Below are positions 47,301 through 54,566 of a stretch of 64,000 nt of DNA, one piece after another. Source of the DNA: a virus. Below the pieces are notes generated by a model. It was not told the DNA's origin. It saw only the letters and a program-made list of their open reading frames with translations, and did not search any database. Where the stretch lies: the IMG/VR virus record IMGVR_UViG_3300030098_004514, positions 1 to 64,000 of that record; one strand, written 5' to 3'. The position numbers and the translations under genes were made by a program. How positions within the stretch are numbered: position 1 is the stretch's first letter; the number at the start of each line of letters is the position of its first letter.

Positions 47301-49709
47301 GGTATTGGTGGTCATTCTCCATTCAGCACGGCCAACACTACTAGCTATGCTACTCAGCAAATAGGTCCTGATTTATTAAAAAATACTACTTATGGAAACG
47401 TAACTGTTAATGGGCAACCAGGTCACACGCCAAATCCTCAACCGTTAGACCACTGGATGCCTGGACTTGGCCCTGTAACTGCTAACAGTTTATCTATATT
47501 CCCGGTAGTATCTGGAGGATTAGCTAACTATCCAAAACATTATTTATTTCCTTGGTGTGCTGAATATATACCACCAATTTCTTCTCAACTAAAACATTAT
47601 AATAGTTTAACCGATGGTTTAAACGCTATGAATAATGAAGACGCGTGTGAGGCACACGATCCTTGTGATTATCAAATTGGTGACACGGGTCCTGCTGGTG
47701 GTATTATTGTAGCTACTCCATACATGAATTGGAATCCTAGTGGTAATCCATTAACCGAAATAGTTGGCCCGTATGTTCCGCCATTACAGGGTGACGTTGT
47801 TTTAAAAAATCCTACAAATTATTATTACGAATTATCACCACAAAATTTAAACTTAACAGACTGCTCAAACAGTAGTGATGAAGTAGCACAGTGGGGTTTT
47901 GGAGGTGGTTTCTTTTTAGGTATGATAGATGTTACTACAGCTCCTGAAACCGCAGATGCATGGATCCCAGATTGGACACTGTATGATATACCAGTTAATC
48001 TAGGTGGGGGTAGTTTATTAACTTTTACCGGTAATCCACAAGAAATGGAACTTGTTGGGCAAAGCGTCTCAATTAATGATGCTTATAAAAACGCTGTTTA
48101 TCCTGGTGGTCCTTGGTATGATCCAACATTAGGTAATGTTTACACAAGCGCTTGTACATTTGGAGTTTATAGCGCTAGTATTGGGGCTTTTAAAATGTGT
48201 TGGGATTATTATCAAGGTGGTTTTGGTGATTGGTTCTTACCAACTGTTAATGAAATGGAGTTTGCTAGAAATTATACATTACCAGGCGCTTTATATGATT
48301 CAACTTCTGGTGGGCAATCAAGCGCGTTTGACTCTCCACAAAACAGTTTGGATACGGATGGTGATGGAATAATTGATTATACTGGTAGTAAACATTATTG
48401 GACTTGTAATACTTATGGGCAGCTTGACAATGATCAAGTCGTAAAAGAAGACCTATTCTCATCTACAAACGTACCATCTAGTCACGGTGCTATTTATTGT
48501 GATAATCAAGGGCTTTTTAGCGGTGGAACCACAAATCTTGATGATTATAATAATATGCATGCTTACACCGTAAGTATGGACCCTATAATATATTCAAACC
48601 CTGCTTCAACACCTGATGATCATGGATGGAAAACAGCTACGAAAAGAGATAAAAACGCAAATGTTAGAGCTATGCGTAGATTTGAATGTGGTGAATGGAC
48701 TGGCCCTGTAGATCCAGGTATTGATTATAATTTTAGGTTTGAAGCATTAGGTGGTGGGTATCCTTTTATTCCAGGTAAATGGGGAAGAATAGAATCTTCT
48801 ATGGTACAAGATCCGGTTAGTTACAATTATAGTTTTCCTTGGGGAGATTACAGTGATCCTTCATATAGACATGGTTGGATAGGTGATACATATTGTACGC
48901 TTTATTCACATTTATTTGATGTTGTTGGTAACAATTGGTATCCTGCGCAATACAAAGATTGGATTATAACGGTATATAGTCAAGACGAAATTTTATTGGG
49001 AAAATGGGTTTATGAAATGTACCATTGGACTAGTTGCAGTTTTACTTGTGATGCAATGCACATACGGATGTACTTGAAGCCTGGAGTGCCGCAATCACCA
49101 CCTATTGATCTATGGAACCATACTAACACGCAGTATCATTTCTCAGATGATCAAGTAATTTTTACTGGTCCTCCAGCATGGGGAAATTACGCTACGCATG
49201 ATCCTACTAATGAATACAAATATATAAAAGTCGAGGTCAAAGAGCCTACCTACTCGTTCCCTAATACGTTTGGTAATACATTAAATCTAATGGATCACCT
49301 AGGTAGTGGTATAAATAGAAGAGTTTTACCTGGCCAACCAACTAATATCATGTGGCCTAAGGTTTGCTTAGATCCTTTTTGCCCTCCTCCAAATGCTCAA
49401 TGGCAAAGTTGTGTTAAGATGTTTTCGGAAGTACCATTAAATCCTATGCTAACATCTTGTAATATGGGATCTTTCCCAATGGATTGGTGTGGAACAAACC
49501 CTCCTTCAGCAAATAAAGAAGGTGTAAGATTAGATATTAAACCTGGTAAAAATGAATGTTTAATATCTAACGAAGAAGAAATAGAAAAAGAATTAAAGGA
49601 TGCTGATCTTCAAAAAGAAATTAGGGAAGCGCAAGAAGAAAAAATAAAAGCAATTGAAGAAAATAAAAAACTGAAAAATATAGAAGAAAATGATAAGCGA
49701 ACATATTAG
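44349..49709 (+). CDS. 1786-aa adhesin-like protein with duplicated DUF1566-type domains
   Basis: A 1786-residue, Pro/Asn/Trp/Tyr-rich protein without signal peptide. Two DUF1566 (Lcl C-terminal)-like units are seen. The first runs from YQIGDISDPTFGGAGG at about residue 277 to WFLPSLDEFELMY at about 543, YWTSSDN and RPIRRFKC. The second runs from YQIGDTGPAGGIIVATP at about 1109 to DWFLPTVNEMEFARNY at about 1293, HYWTCN and RAMRRFEC. This domain is used in surface adhesion. The last about 70 residues are a charged coiled coil (NEEEIEKELKDADLQKEI). The position before the endolysin suggests a tail fibre or receptor-binding protein. The end overlaps the endolysin gene by 20 bases. Confidence 0.6.
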   Translation: MKKYTAFDEIIDHKGDLIKIEKSFNVDNAIINGGDSNPINTPCYAVGSPTCNCNPRIGHTFKVTGVKVNGIWFQSSFATLQPPTNPGPFSSDPCPNMQMEGVVLFSDFNNPLNPPQPWWNPGSIPPDPWHDFAWNTHATFHHIYGGGSQVSNPWEDAFYNRICQQVGWTQLTVGQKFSGTLGVHPMAQPGQPPGIHASWALSSGLIPWQDFAAAGIDWSGLTQPPYNNHDWITDICFEYTGYQLAWHRYPLFFDNFSTSSCLNIVDNDDNDDPCKYQIGDISDPTFGGAGGMIFALPNTPQNPTPYFYEVALDDLSTGNHPLEHNQTHIADPNITAEDNCGHIATTPIQHTFNCPWQAPIDTNIPNNMCRWGYGPGSFQPSITSPPGINTPTGVNVGDPIQALGSSQNQLYPPGTIIDDIIYIPAAAVNTLMVVGGVVVNLTALPYDSYLFLFSNSTVPTVPPFSQPIKILDTGGTPQQAGPFSQTGAEWGAWGEYLQFLSTDFGTGHLNTQHIVTWPAQPVWGTHDVAAELCANHQAFGPNERWFLPSLDEFELMYHMVGPNTSFASITNLYGQIEDMSDTYWTSSDNVDGGPGGGAGFHYAFAYNVTQPPYPAIPITPNPPGPVMAQRCSALSVRPIRRFKCVVPEPMPEEAYMWCDAFVKERGVTNSQNFQAKFTNYYSPGACGSGWGYFDSNDFTLTNYNGPLDTTIFRSEATIGGYKFTWQIASTDAGGNLWDLSDFDDANNPDGYTIKLWEADGTYLGTWHYQNVVSVNRVSNWMTQTAAQGQPAYMGWHDRIPQPDNPNAWTSKNFPDKISVEFENVTHIDGPYQIVNYGYSRERNPAYPLNNYPGAPWQDGHDVWRIFNSTGAPNGWSGIGYQNSIDLMSDFSNTATVHHTNYFNEYYEEAWGGWTCSFAFIQLNCDTAMAKLNAGGGVGNVSTGVNTVYQQKHVVCLKKPFTDLRYYANQFNHPQYLTSRSGGHIGIGGHSPFSTANTTSYATQQIGPDLLKNTTYGNVTVNGQPGHTPNPQPLDHWMPGLGPVTANSLSIFPVVSGGLANYPKHYLFPWCAEYIPPISSQLKHYNSLTDGLNAMNNEDACEAHDPCDYQIGDTGPAGGIIVATPYMNWNPSGNPLTEIVGPYVPPLQGDVVLKNPTNYYYELSPQNLNLTDCSNSSDEVAQWGFGGGFFLGMIDVTTAPETADAWIPDWTLYDIPVNLGGGSLLTFTGNPQEMELVGQSVSINDAYKNAVYPGGPWYDPTLGNVYTSACTFGVYSASIGAFKMCWDYYQGGFGDWFLPTVNEMEFARNYTLPGALYDSTSGGQSSAFDSPQNSLDTDGDGIIDYTGSKHYWTCNTYGQLDNDQVVKEDLFSSTNVPSSHGAIYCDNQGLFSGGTTNLDDYNNMHAYTVSMDPIIYSNPASTPDDHGWKTATKRDKNANVRAMRRFECGEWTGPVDPGIDYNFRFEALGGGYPFIPGKWGRIESSMVQDPVSYNYSFPWGDYSDPSYRHGWIGDTYCTLYSHLFDVVGNNWYPAQYKDWIITVYSQDEILLGKWVYEMYHWTSCSFTCDAMHIRMYLKPGVPQSPPIDLWNHTNTQYHFSDDQVIFTGPPAWGNYATHDPTNEYKYIKVEVKEPTYSFPNTFGNTLNLMDHLGSGINRRVLPGQPTNIMWPKVCLDPFCPPPNAQWQSCVKMFSEVPLNPMLTSCNMGSFPMDWCGTNPPSANKEGVRLDIKPGKNECLISNEEEIEKELKDADLQKEIREAQEEKIKAIEENKKLKNIEENDKRTY

Positions 49710-50145
49710 TTATAAAGAAGGTGTGTATAGCACAACCGCTTTGCGTAGGGGTATAGATAATACGCCTGATGACAAGCAATTAGAATGTATGGAATTAATT
49801 GCAGAAGAAATATTTGAGCCGTTAAGAGCGTATGTTGGAGGTCCTATTAAAATTAATAGTTTTTTTAGATCACCAGAACTTAACACAGCTATTGGCGGGT
49901 CTAAAACATCACAACATTGTAAGGGCCAAGCTATGGATATAGATGATACTTACGGTAAGATGACTAACGCTGAAATGTATCATTGGATAAAAGAGAATTT
50001 AGATTTCGATCAAATGATCTGGGAATTTGGAAATGATGACAACCCTGCTTGGGTTCATGTTAGTTATGTGTCACCTGAAAAAAATAGAAATAGATGTTTA
50101 AAAGCTTACAAAAAAAATGGAAAAACAAAATACACTGTTATTTAA
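49690..50145 (+). CDS. Endolysin, peptidase M15 family
   Basis: A 151-residue zinc peptidase (M15A/VanY-like) that cuts peptide cross-links of peptidoglycan. The zinc ligands are visible: His76 and Asp83 in SQHCKGQAMDID (H-x6-D) and His123 in WVHVSY; the INSFFRSPELNTAIGG stretch is the usual one just before. There is no signal peptide, so release needs the holin at the left edge. The last gene of the late block, overlapping the adhesin gene by 20 bases and followed by the terminator near 50.2 kb. Confidence 0.85.
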   Translation: MISEHISYKEGVYSTTALRRGIDNTPDDKQLECMELIAEEIFEPLRAYVGGPIKINSFFRSPELNTAIGGSKTSQHCKGQAMDIDDTYGKMTNAEMYHWIKENLDFDQMIWEFGNDDNPAWVHVSYVSPEKNRNRCLKAYKKNGKTKYTVI

Positions 50146-50194
50146 AATTTAATATAGAAATTAAAGATAAAGATTTAGCAACGTGGATATAAAA

Positions 50195-50226
50195 AAAAGG
50201 GGACAACTTTCGTTATCCCCTTTTCA
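50195..50226. terminator. Bidirectional terminator between convergent blocks
   Basis: A stem of AAAAGGGGA (50195-50203) with TCCCCTTTT (50216-50224), then a C-A mismatch and AAC/GTT closing a TTTC loop. A-rich sequence before and T-rich sequence after make it active in both directions. It lies between the endolysin stop and the end of the minus-strand gene at 50240, where the late and early blocks meet. Confidence 0.85.
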
Positions 50227-50239
50227 CTTTAAGAATGTT

Positions 50240-50434
50240 CTAGAACTGAGCGTTTTTTTGATCTTGCACTTCAACCCTAACTTCTTGGGCTAGAGACTTT
50301 ATAGTCTGCATAGCTTTTCTTACCCGCGTTCCAGCGGAATTATTTCCTTCTATAAATTTTGTTACATCAGATTGACAATCGTTAATTGTGTCTTGCAACT
50401 TATCATACAAGGTATCTAATTGATTAAAACTCAT
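50240..50434 (-). CDS. Histone H1-like (Hc1-type) DNA-binding protein
   Basis: A 64-residue protein. Residues 29-62 (EGNNSAGTRVRKAMQTIKSL, then AQEVRVEVQDQKN) match the Hc1 histone H1-like proteins common in Bacteroidetes, whose core is 'N.AAGTRARKALQE.K.LAQE.R.E.Q..KN'. The N-terminal 28 residues are a helix. Family members bind and compact DNA. The usual Lys/Ala-rich tail is missing, so it is a core-only version. As a phage gene it may compact host or phage DNA, or alter host transcription. It is the last gene of the early block. Confidence 0.75.
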   Translation of the reverse strand: MSFNQLDTLYDKLQDTINDCQSDVTKFIEGNNSAGTRVRKAMQTIKSLAQEVRVEVQDQKNAQF

Positions 50435-50455
50435 ATTTAATTTAATTTAATTTAT

Positions 50456-50701
50456 TTAATATTTACATTTACTATTATCACAACACATAAAGAAGTATAC
50501 GACAAATAATAAAGTTATAAGTCCTACAAATCCAGCGCTACCAAAAGCTGTTATCATCGCCATTAAATTTCCTATAAAATCAATACCGAATACAACTTCA
50601 CCGGTTAATAATGTCCACAAAATAGTAACAGGAATTATAGCCATCATAATACATACTAAGCCTTTAAAAAATCCCGTTATATAGTTAATCACTTTTTCCA
50701 T
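50456..50701 (-). CDS. Small two-span membrane protein
   Basis: An 81-residue protein with two clear hydrophobic segments, residues about 12-34 (FKGLVCIMMAIIPVTILWTL) and 48-72 (MAMITAFGSAGFVGLITLLFVVYFF), with a Cys-rich end (MCCDNSKCKY). No signal peptide cleavage site. Small two-span early membrane proteins of phages often act in superinfection exclusion, but no family is recognised here. It lies between the barrel protein and the H1-like gene. Confidence 0.55.
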   Translation of the reverse strand: MEKVINYITGFFKGLVCIMMAIIPVTILWTLLTGEVVFGIDFIGNLMAMITAFGSAGFVGLITLLFVVYFFMCCDNSKCKY

Positions 50702-50723
50702 TGTTATTTTTTTTAGTTAATAA

Positions 50724-51140
50724 TTAAAACTTGTAAGATATGCTCAAATTAAACTTACCTTCTCTTTCGCCATCTTCATCTTCCTCTAAAGGCATTGTAA
50801 AGTTTGGATCAACGTATAATCCCCTCCAAACATTCCAAGAATAACCAATACCAACGTCTAACCTATCAATTACTTCTTTTGTTTCAGAATCATAATTATA
50901 CACGCATGTACCCCAAATTCCATTCATTAACTCGTAACGACCTAATATCTCATATTTATCTTCACCATCAGCAGTGGCTCCAATCATGAGCTTTTCATTT
51001 ACTTGATAACCAATACCTATTTTTTCTGTAACTGACCAAGCTGAATCAGCATTTTCAGTAACCGTTGTTAATACAGAAAATTGGGCAGAAGCTACTATTG
51101 TACTAAAAGCTAAGGCCATTGTTAAAAATAATTTATTCAT
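50724..51140 (-). CDS. Outer-membrane beta-barrel protein (early)
   Basis: A 138-residue protein with signal peptide (MNKLFLTMALAFSTIVASAQ) and about eight alternating beta strands (for example KIGIGYQVNEKLMIGATAD and RLDVGIGYSWNVWRGLYVD). The last residues FNLSISYKF end in phenylalanine, the outer-membrane assembly signal. The size suits an eight-stranded barrel of the OmpA/OmpX type. Expression with early genes suggests surface change soon after infection, for example superinfection exclusion. It is not clearly related to the late barrel at 37225. Confidence 0.65.
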   Translation of the reverse strand: MNKLFLTMALAFSTIVASAQFSVLTTVTENADSAWSVTEKIGIGYQVNEKLMIGATADGEDKYEILGRYELMNGIWGTCVYNYDSETKEVIDRLDVGIGYSWNVWRGLYVDPNFTMPLEEDEDGEREGKFNLSISYKF

Positions 51141-51155
51141 AATAATTTGTTTTTG

Positions 51156-51914
51156 TTATAGGCTTGTTATTTCGCAGACTCCACCGGCACAAGCCAATTC
51201 ACCCGATAGATCTGTTTCGTCAGTTGTTTCAACAATATTAGATAAATTCACATCGTTTAAGAGTTTGACTCTCTTATTGAACTCTCTTTCTGTTATATCT
51301 TCAAACGGAGCTTGAGTATAGGTTCCGCCATCATAAGGTAATACAGATAAACCATTATAGCACTCTCTATTTTCCCACATCCATTTACCAGCTTTATTCC
51401 ATTCGTCTTCTTTCAAACTAATTGTTGCAGACACGTTGTGGGTGTTGGATCCTTTACGGTGCCCAGGTTTAACCCATTCAGTTGCAACTTTTTTAACTCT
51501 TTTTAATAAGTCGAAAGCAGACTCAGTTCTTAATATAGAACCTTTTGGCGCTGATTGTGGTATTTCAATAACAGCAGTGTCATGTGGTCTAAAGTATTCA
51601 TCCTGTACTAAGTCAGGATTGTTTTCTTTTAAATATCTATATATAGGTTCATTCTTGCCTACACGTAATCTTCTGATATAAAAGTCATTATGCCAAGCGT
51701 GTATACCTGAAGACGTGCCAAGTACTAACGAAGTTGTTCCAGCGGGTTTAACACATGTTGTTCTTGCTGCTTTGTTTATTCCTATTAACTTCGCTACTCT
51801 TGTATTTTCTCTTTTTACTATACTTGCAGCTGCCTTCATATCCAGCGGGAGCACAGCGGCACTCGCGATTCCTGTCATTGACACACCTATAAGCGCGTCT
51901 TTCTCTGTTGCCAT
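51156..51914 (-). CDS. Ribonucleotide reductase, C-terminal part
   Basis: The 252-residue second part of the reductase. It opens TEKDALIGVSMTGIAS right after its ATG, which in intact class II reductases follows directly on the end of the first part. The phosphate-binding loop PAGTTSLVLGTSSGIH (about 57-72) is present, as is the C-terminal redox pair C-A-G-G-V-C near the end (residues about 243-248). Its start overlaps the first part by 28 bases in the -1 frame. Either the enzyme is made as two chains, or a single-base error or mutation splits one gene. See the first part at 51887. Confidence 0.75.
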   Translation of the reverse strand: MATEKDALIGVSMTGIASAAVLPLDMKAAASIVKRENTRVAKLIGINKAARTTCVKPAGTTSLVLGTSSGIHAWHNDFYIRRLRVGKNEPIYRYLKENNPDLVQDEYFRPHDTAVIEIPQSAPKGSILRTESAFDLLKRVKKVATEWVKPGHRKGSNTHNVSATISLKEDEWNKAGKWMWENRECYNGLSVLPYDGGTYTQAPFEDITEREFNKRVKLLNDVNLSNIVETTDETDLSGELACAGGVCEITSL

Positions 51915-53023
51915 ATTTCTCTTAGATAGTGGAATTCCGTATAACCTGCTTGAAGCGTGCCAATAAAAGCTGCGGCTTTAACGCGGGCGTTAAGGTCTTC
52001 TTGGTCTGTGACGTCACTTACATTAACTTCACACAGGTTACAGAACTGATAAGGTCTTAAAGCTATTTCGCAACACGGATTAGTTCCCCAATCTTTATCA
52101 TGGTTAAAATAGATACCTGGTTCACCAGCTCCGGATAATTCAATACGTTTCCACAAATCTAAGAAAAATTCCTTTGTTATTTTATGTCTCATTAATACAG
52201 CAGAGTTATTAGCTCTACCTCTTTGTGGGTTCTTTTCCCACCAACTTCCTGATTTACACGAAATCATTTCTTCATCATATGCTGAGAATAAACTTATTAA
52301 AGCAGCTCTTCTAATACCGCCTGCAAGTACAGCGTCAGCAATATGACAAATAATATCGTGTACTTCGAGGGTCGATAATTTTGTTCCATCTTCTTTCGCA
52401 TCTAATATTCCTTTAATTTTTACTAAACATTCTTTTAATGGTTGTGGCCCTGGAGCTTTTCCCCCTGAAGTCACAAGCCTTGCACCCTTTGGCCTAATAT
52501 CCGAATAATCAAATTTTATCTTAGATGATCTCTTATTGCCTAAATAAGACTTAATTAAAACTTTTATTGAATCAGACCAACCTTCAATACTATCACCTAT
52601 AACAAACCTTCTAGTTCTACCTTGGAAAGGTTTTGTTATGCAGGGAAGTAAATTAGTATGGTGTTTTTGCACTGAATAACCAACCCCACAACCAGAGAGA
52701 AGAAGAAACATGCATTCACTAAAGCTATCAACATGATCAATAGGTAAGTAAGAACAGTTGTATAATCTATTCGGACTAATTTCAATTGGTTTGCCACTAA
52801 ATTGTAACGAGCGCATACTTGGCAATACTTTTTTATCATAGACATATTTATAATTTAATTGTATTTGATCAGATAATTCCGGATATCTTTTTTGATGCAT
52901 CTCTTTGTTTCTAGTAACTAGCTCTTCCCAAGTCTCTCTTCTATTTAATTCAGGAATGTATTTAGCGTATTTCATATGCACGGTTAAATCAGATAATATT
53001 TTTTTATTTAAATCGCTAATCAT
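51887..53023 (-). CDS. nrdJ: Ribonucleotide reductase, N-terminal catalytic part (class II-type)
   Basis: The 378-residue first part reduces ribonucleotides to deoxynucleotides. Active-site residues are present: Cys90 in YNCSYL, the N-P-C-C-E loop at 315-319 with the thiyl Cys and Glu, and Cys328 in CNLCEVN. WGTNPCCEI fits class II (adenosylcobalamin-dependent) phage enzymes, and no nrdB-like small subunit is found in the window. The frame ends ten codons after HYLREIW, where a -1 shift would join the downstream part. Cofactor class is inferred. Confidence 0.75.
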   Translation of the reverse strand: MISDLNKKILSDLTVHMKYAKYIPELNRRETWEELVTRNKEMHQKRYPELSDQIQLNYKYVYDKKVLPSMRSLQFSGKPIEISPNRLYNCSYLPIDHVDSFSECMFLLLSGCGVGYSVQKHHTNLLPCITKPFQGRTRRFVIGDSIEGWSDSIKVLIKSYLGNKRSSKIKFDYSDIRPKGARLVTSGGKAPGPQPLKECLVKIKGILDAKEDGTKLSTLEVHDIICHIADAVLAGGIRRAALISLFSAYDEEMISCKSGSWWEKNPQRGRANNSAVLMRHKITKEFFLDLWKRIELSGAGEPGIYFNHDKDWGTNPCCEIALRPYQFCNLCEVNVSDVTDQEDLNARVKAAAFIGTLQAGYTEFHYLREIWQQRKTRL

Positions 53024-53028
53024 TTATT

Positions 53029-53490
53029 TTATTTATTTTTAGTTATTAATTCTATTACTTTATCACATTCCTTTTGGTTTTGAGGTTTATATAAAGTCAC
53101 ATGTTTTAAGTTATCATTTACATATTTTTTAAACATTTTCCATCGCATTGGAAAACTTTCATTAGCTCTACCTTTGCATTCAATTATAAATGAATCACTT
53201 ACAAAGTCAGGTGTATATTTAATATTTAAAATCTTTTTTTGACCTCTATTCACCATATCACCCTTACCATTGCTTTGCCTTTCGAATGAATCAACTTTAA
53301 AATTAAATGCTTTTTGTAATATATATGTTTGTCCTTCATATAAAGCTTTAATTTTTGCTTTTTTTAAAGCTTGGTACATATATTTTTCTAAACCAGAAGC
53401 GAATGTGATCCCGTCAAATGTAACTTTCTTAGATCTAACGGGACCTTTTTTTCGTTTATATTTCTTCCTCATCATATCTAAACTTATCAA
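53029..53490 (-). CDS. PD-(D/E)XK endonuclease (DUF1064-like)
   Basis: A 153-residue nuclease. The catalytic pattern is visible: Glu35 in SGLEKYMYQAL, Asp95 in KYTPDF and Glu104-x-Lys106 in IIECKGR. The F-x-x-R-W-K-M-F segment after it is usual for phage DUF1064-type or T7 endonuclease I-like enzymes, which resolve branched DNA. The first ATG overlaps the upstream gene by 35 bases; starting at Met6 or Met7 (about 53475 or 53472) would shorten the overlap and is equally likely. It acts in recombination or packaging. Confidence 0.7.
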   Translation of the reverse strand: MISLDMMRKKYKRKKGPVRSKKVTFDGITFASGLEKYMYQALKKAKIKALYEGQTYILQKAFNFKVDSFERQSNGKGDMVNRGQKKILNIKYTPDFVSDSFIIECKGRANESFPMRWKMFKKYVNDNLKHVTLYKPQNQKECDKVIELITKNK

Positions 53491-53767
53491 TTAAAGCCTC
53501 TTCAGACAAATCACGAAGCTCTTCACGCGCGGTTTGTATGTATAGCACAGCATCCATAAGTTCTTCTTGTATATCATTTAAATAACCTTGAAGATTTTTT
53601 ATATTAAACCTACGCTCGTCATCTAATGTTGATCCATATTTTTCATAACCAACATCGGATCGTTTAACAAATTTATCAACTACATTTTTAACCACTGGGT
53701 CACGAAAGCCATAAGACTCTCTACACATAATACCATTTTTACCGTCCATTATTTCTCTATCGCTCAT
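53456..53767 (-). CDS. MazG-like nucleotide pyrophosphohydrolase (all-alpha)
   Basis: A 103-residue protein if it starts at the ATG at 53767 (MSDREIMDGKNGIM), one base after the upstream stop (TAATATG); an ATG 24 bases further upstream lies inside that gene. The helical segment YEKYGSTLDDERR and then DIQEELMDAVLYIQTAREEL resembles phage MazG-like enzymes with the 'EELMDA..YI' metal-binding helix. They hydrolyse non-canonical or surplus dNTPs to monophosphates. It neighbours a second MazG domain and a thymidylate-synthase-family gene, so nucleotide-pool control is likely. Confidence 0.6.
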   Translation of the reverse strand: MSDREIMDGKNGIMCRESYGFRDPVVKNVVDKFVKRSDVGYEKYGSTLDDERRFNIKNLQGYLNDIQEELMDAVLYIQTAREELRDLSEEALIDKFRYDEEEI

Positions 53768-53768
53768 A

Positions 53769-54566
53769 TTAATCTTTTTTAAATGTTCCATTACTCATTT
53801 TACCTGTTCTATTTTTAATCTCGTTATAAGCAAGATCAATACAGTCTTCAATACTAGTACCAGCAAGTTCTGCTAAATTTGTTAACACAACTACACAATC
53901 ACCAATACCATCCATTGTGGCTTGTTTATCGACTTTAAGTACAGCTCTACATATTTCACCGGCTTCTTCCATTAATTTTAACGTTTGTGTTTTTGTGTCA
54001 CCGCCACTATATAAACCTCTTTCATTGGCCCACATTCTGATCTTGTCAAATCTACACATTGTTTCACAAGTTTTATTGTGATCAGTCATGATACCACCTG
54101 TTCTAGGATATGCATTATTATTATCAAACCACCTAGCAAATGCCTTGTTATATATATAAGATCTTTCTTTGTTATATTTAGATATTTGTACGTTGTTTAA
54201 TATCCATTTTATAGACTCATCCGTTATTACACAAGAGCCGTGTTCTGTTTCCCATGACATACCTATATTATCCATAAGTTGTCCTTTTAATTTATTCATT
54301 GGGCACGGAAATGTTGTTGTTTGTTCTGTTACGTTTATATTCATATTATTATTAAATTTAAGTTCACTATATAATACTTCGTCTACCTTGTAGCCGTAGC
54401 ATTTTTGCATTATTCTTTCACCCGCAGATATAAAATCTATATCTTCAGATGTTTCTATTATTTCGTATTCACCTGGATAATACCCTTGTTGTTTGTGAAC
54501 ACGTTCTTCAAGATTAGTTGTTACGCCAATCTTTTTTCCTGGTATATGATATAAGTAATACGTCAT
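53769..54566 (-). CDS. GIY-YIG nuclease fused to MazG pyrophosphohydrolase
   Basis: A 265-residue two-domain protein. Residues 1-65 follow the GIY-YIG pattern: YYLYHIPGKKIGVTTNLEER (3-22), with the Arg22 and the Glu50 of SAGERIMQ at the catalytic places. Residues about 172-265 are MazG-like: LKLMEEAGEICRAVLK (Glu200, Glu201, Glu204) and MDGIGDCVVVLTNLAE (Asp219, Asp223). The middle is unassigned. The fusion joins DNA cutting with dNTP hydrolysis. It overlaps the gene at 54563 by 4 bases (ATGA) and so is probably co-translated. Confidence 0.7.
   Translation of the reverse strand: MTYYLYHIPGKKIGVTTNLEERVHKQQGYYPGEYEIIETSEDIDFISAGERIMQKCYGYKVDEVLYSELKFNNNMNINVTEQTTTFPCPMNKLKGQLMDNIGMSWETEHGSCVITDESIKWILNNVQISKYNKERSYIYNKAFARWFDNNNAYPRTGGIMTDHNKTCETMCRFDKIRMWANERGLYSGGDTKTQTLKLMEEAGEICRAVLKVDKQATMDGIGDCVVVLTNLAELAGTSIEDCIDLAYNEIKNRTGKMSNGTFKKD

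Noticed and set aside
51887-51914. Canonical programmed -1 frameshift in the ribonucleotide reductase
   Set aside because: No X-XXY-YYZ slippery heptamer or downstream stem could be found in the overlap; reported only as an unexplained split.
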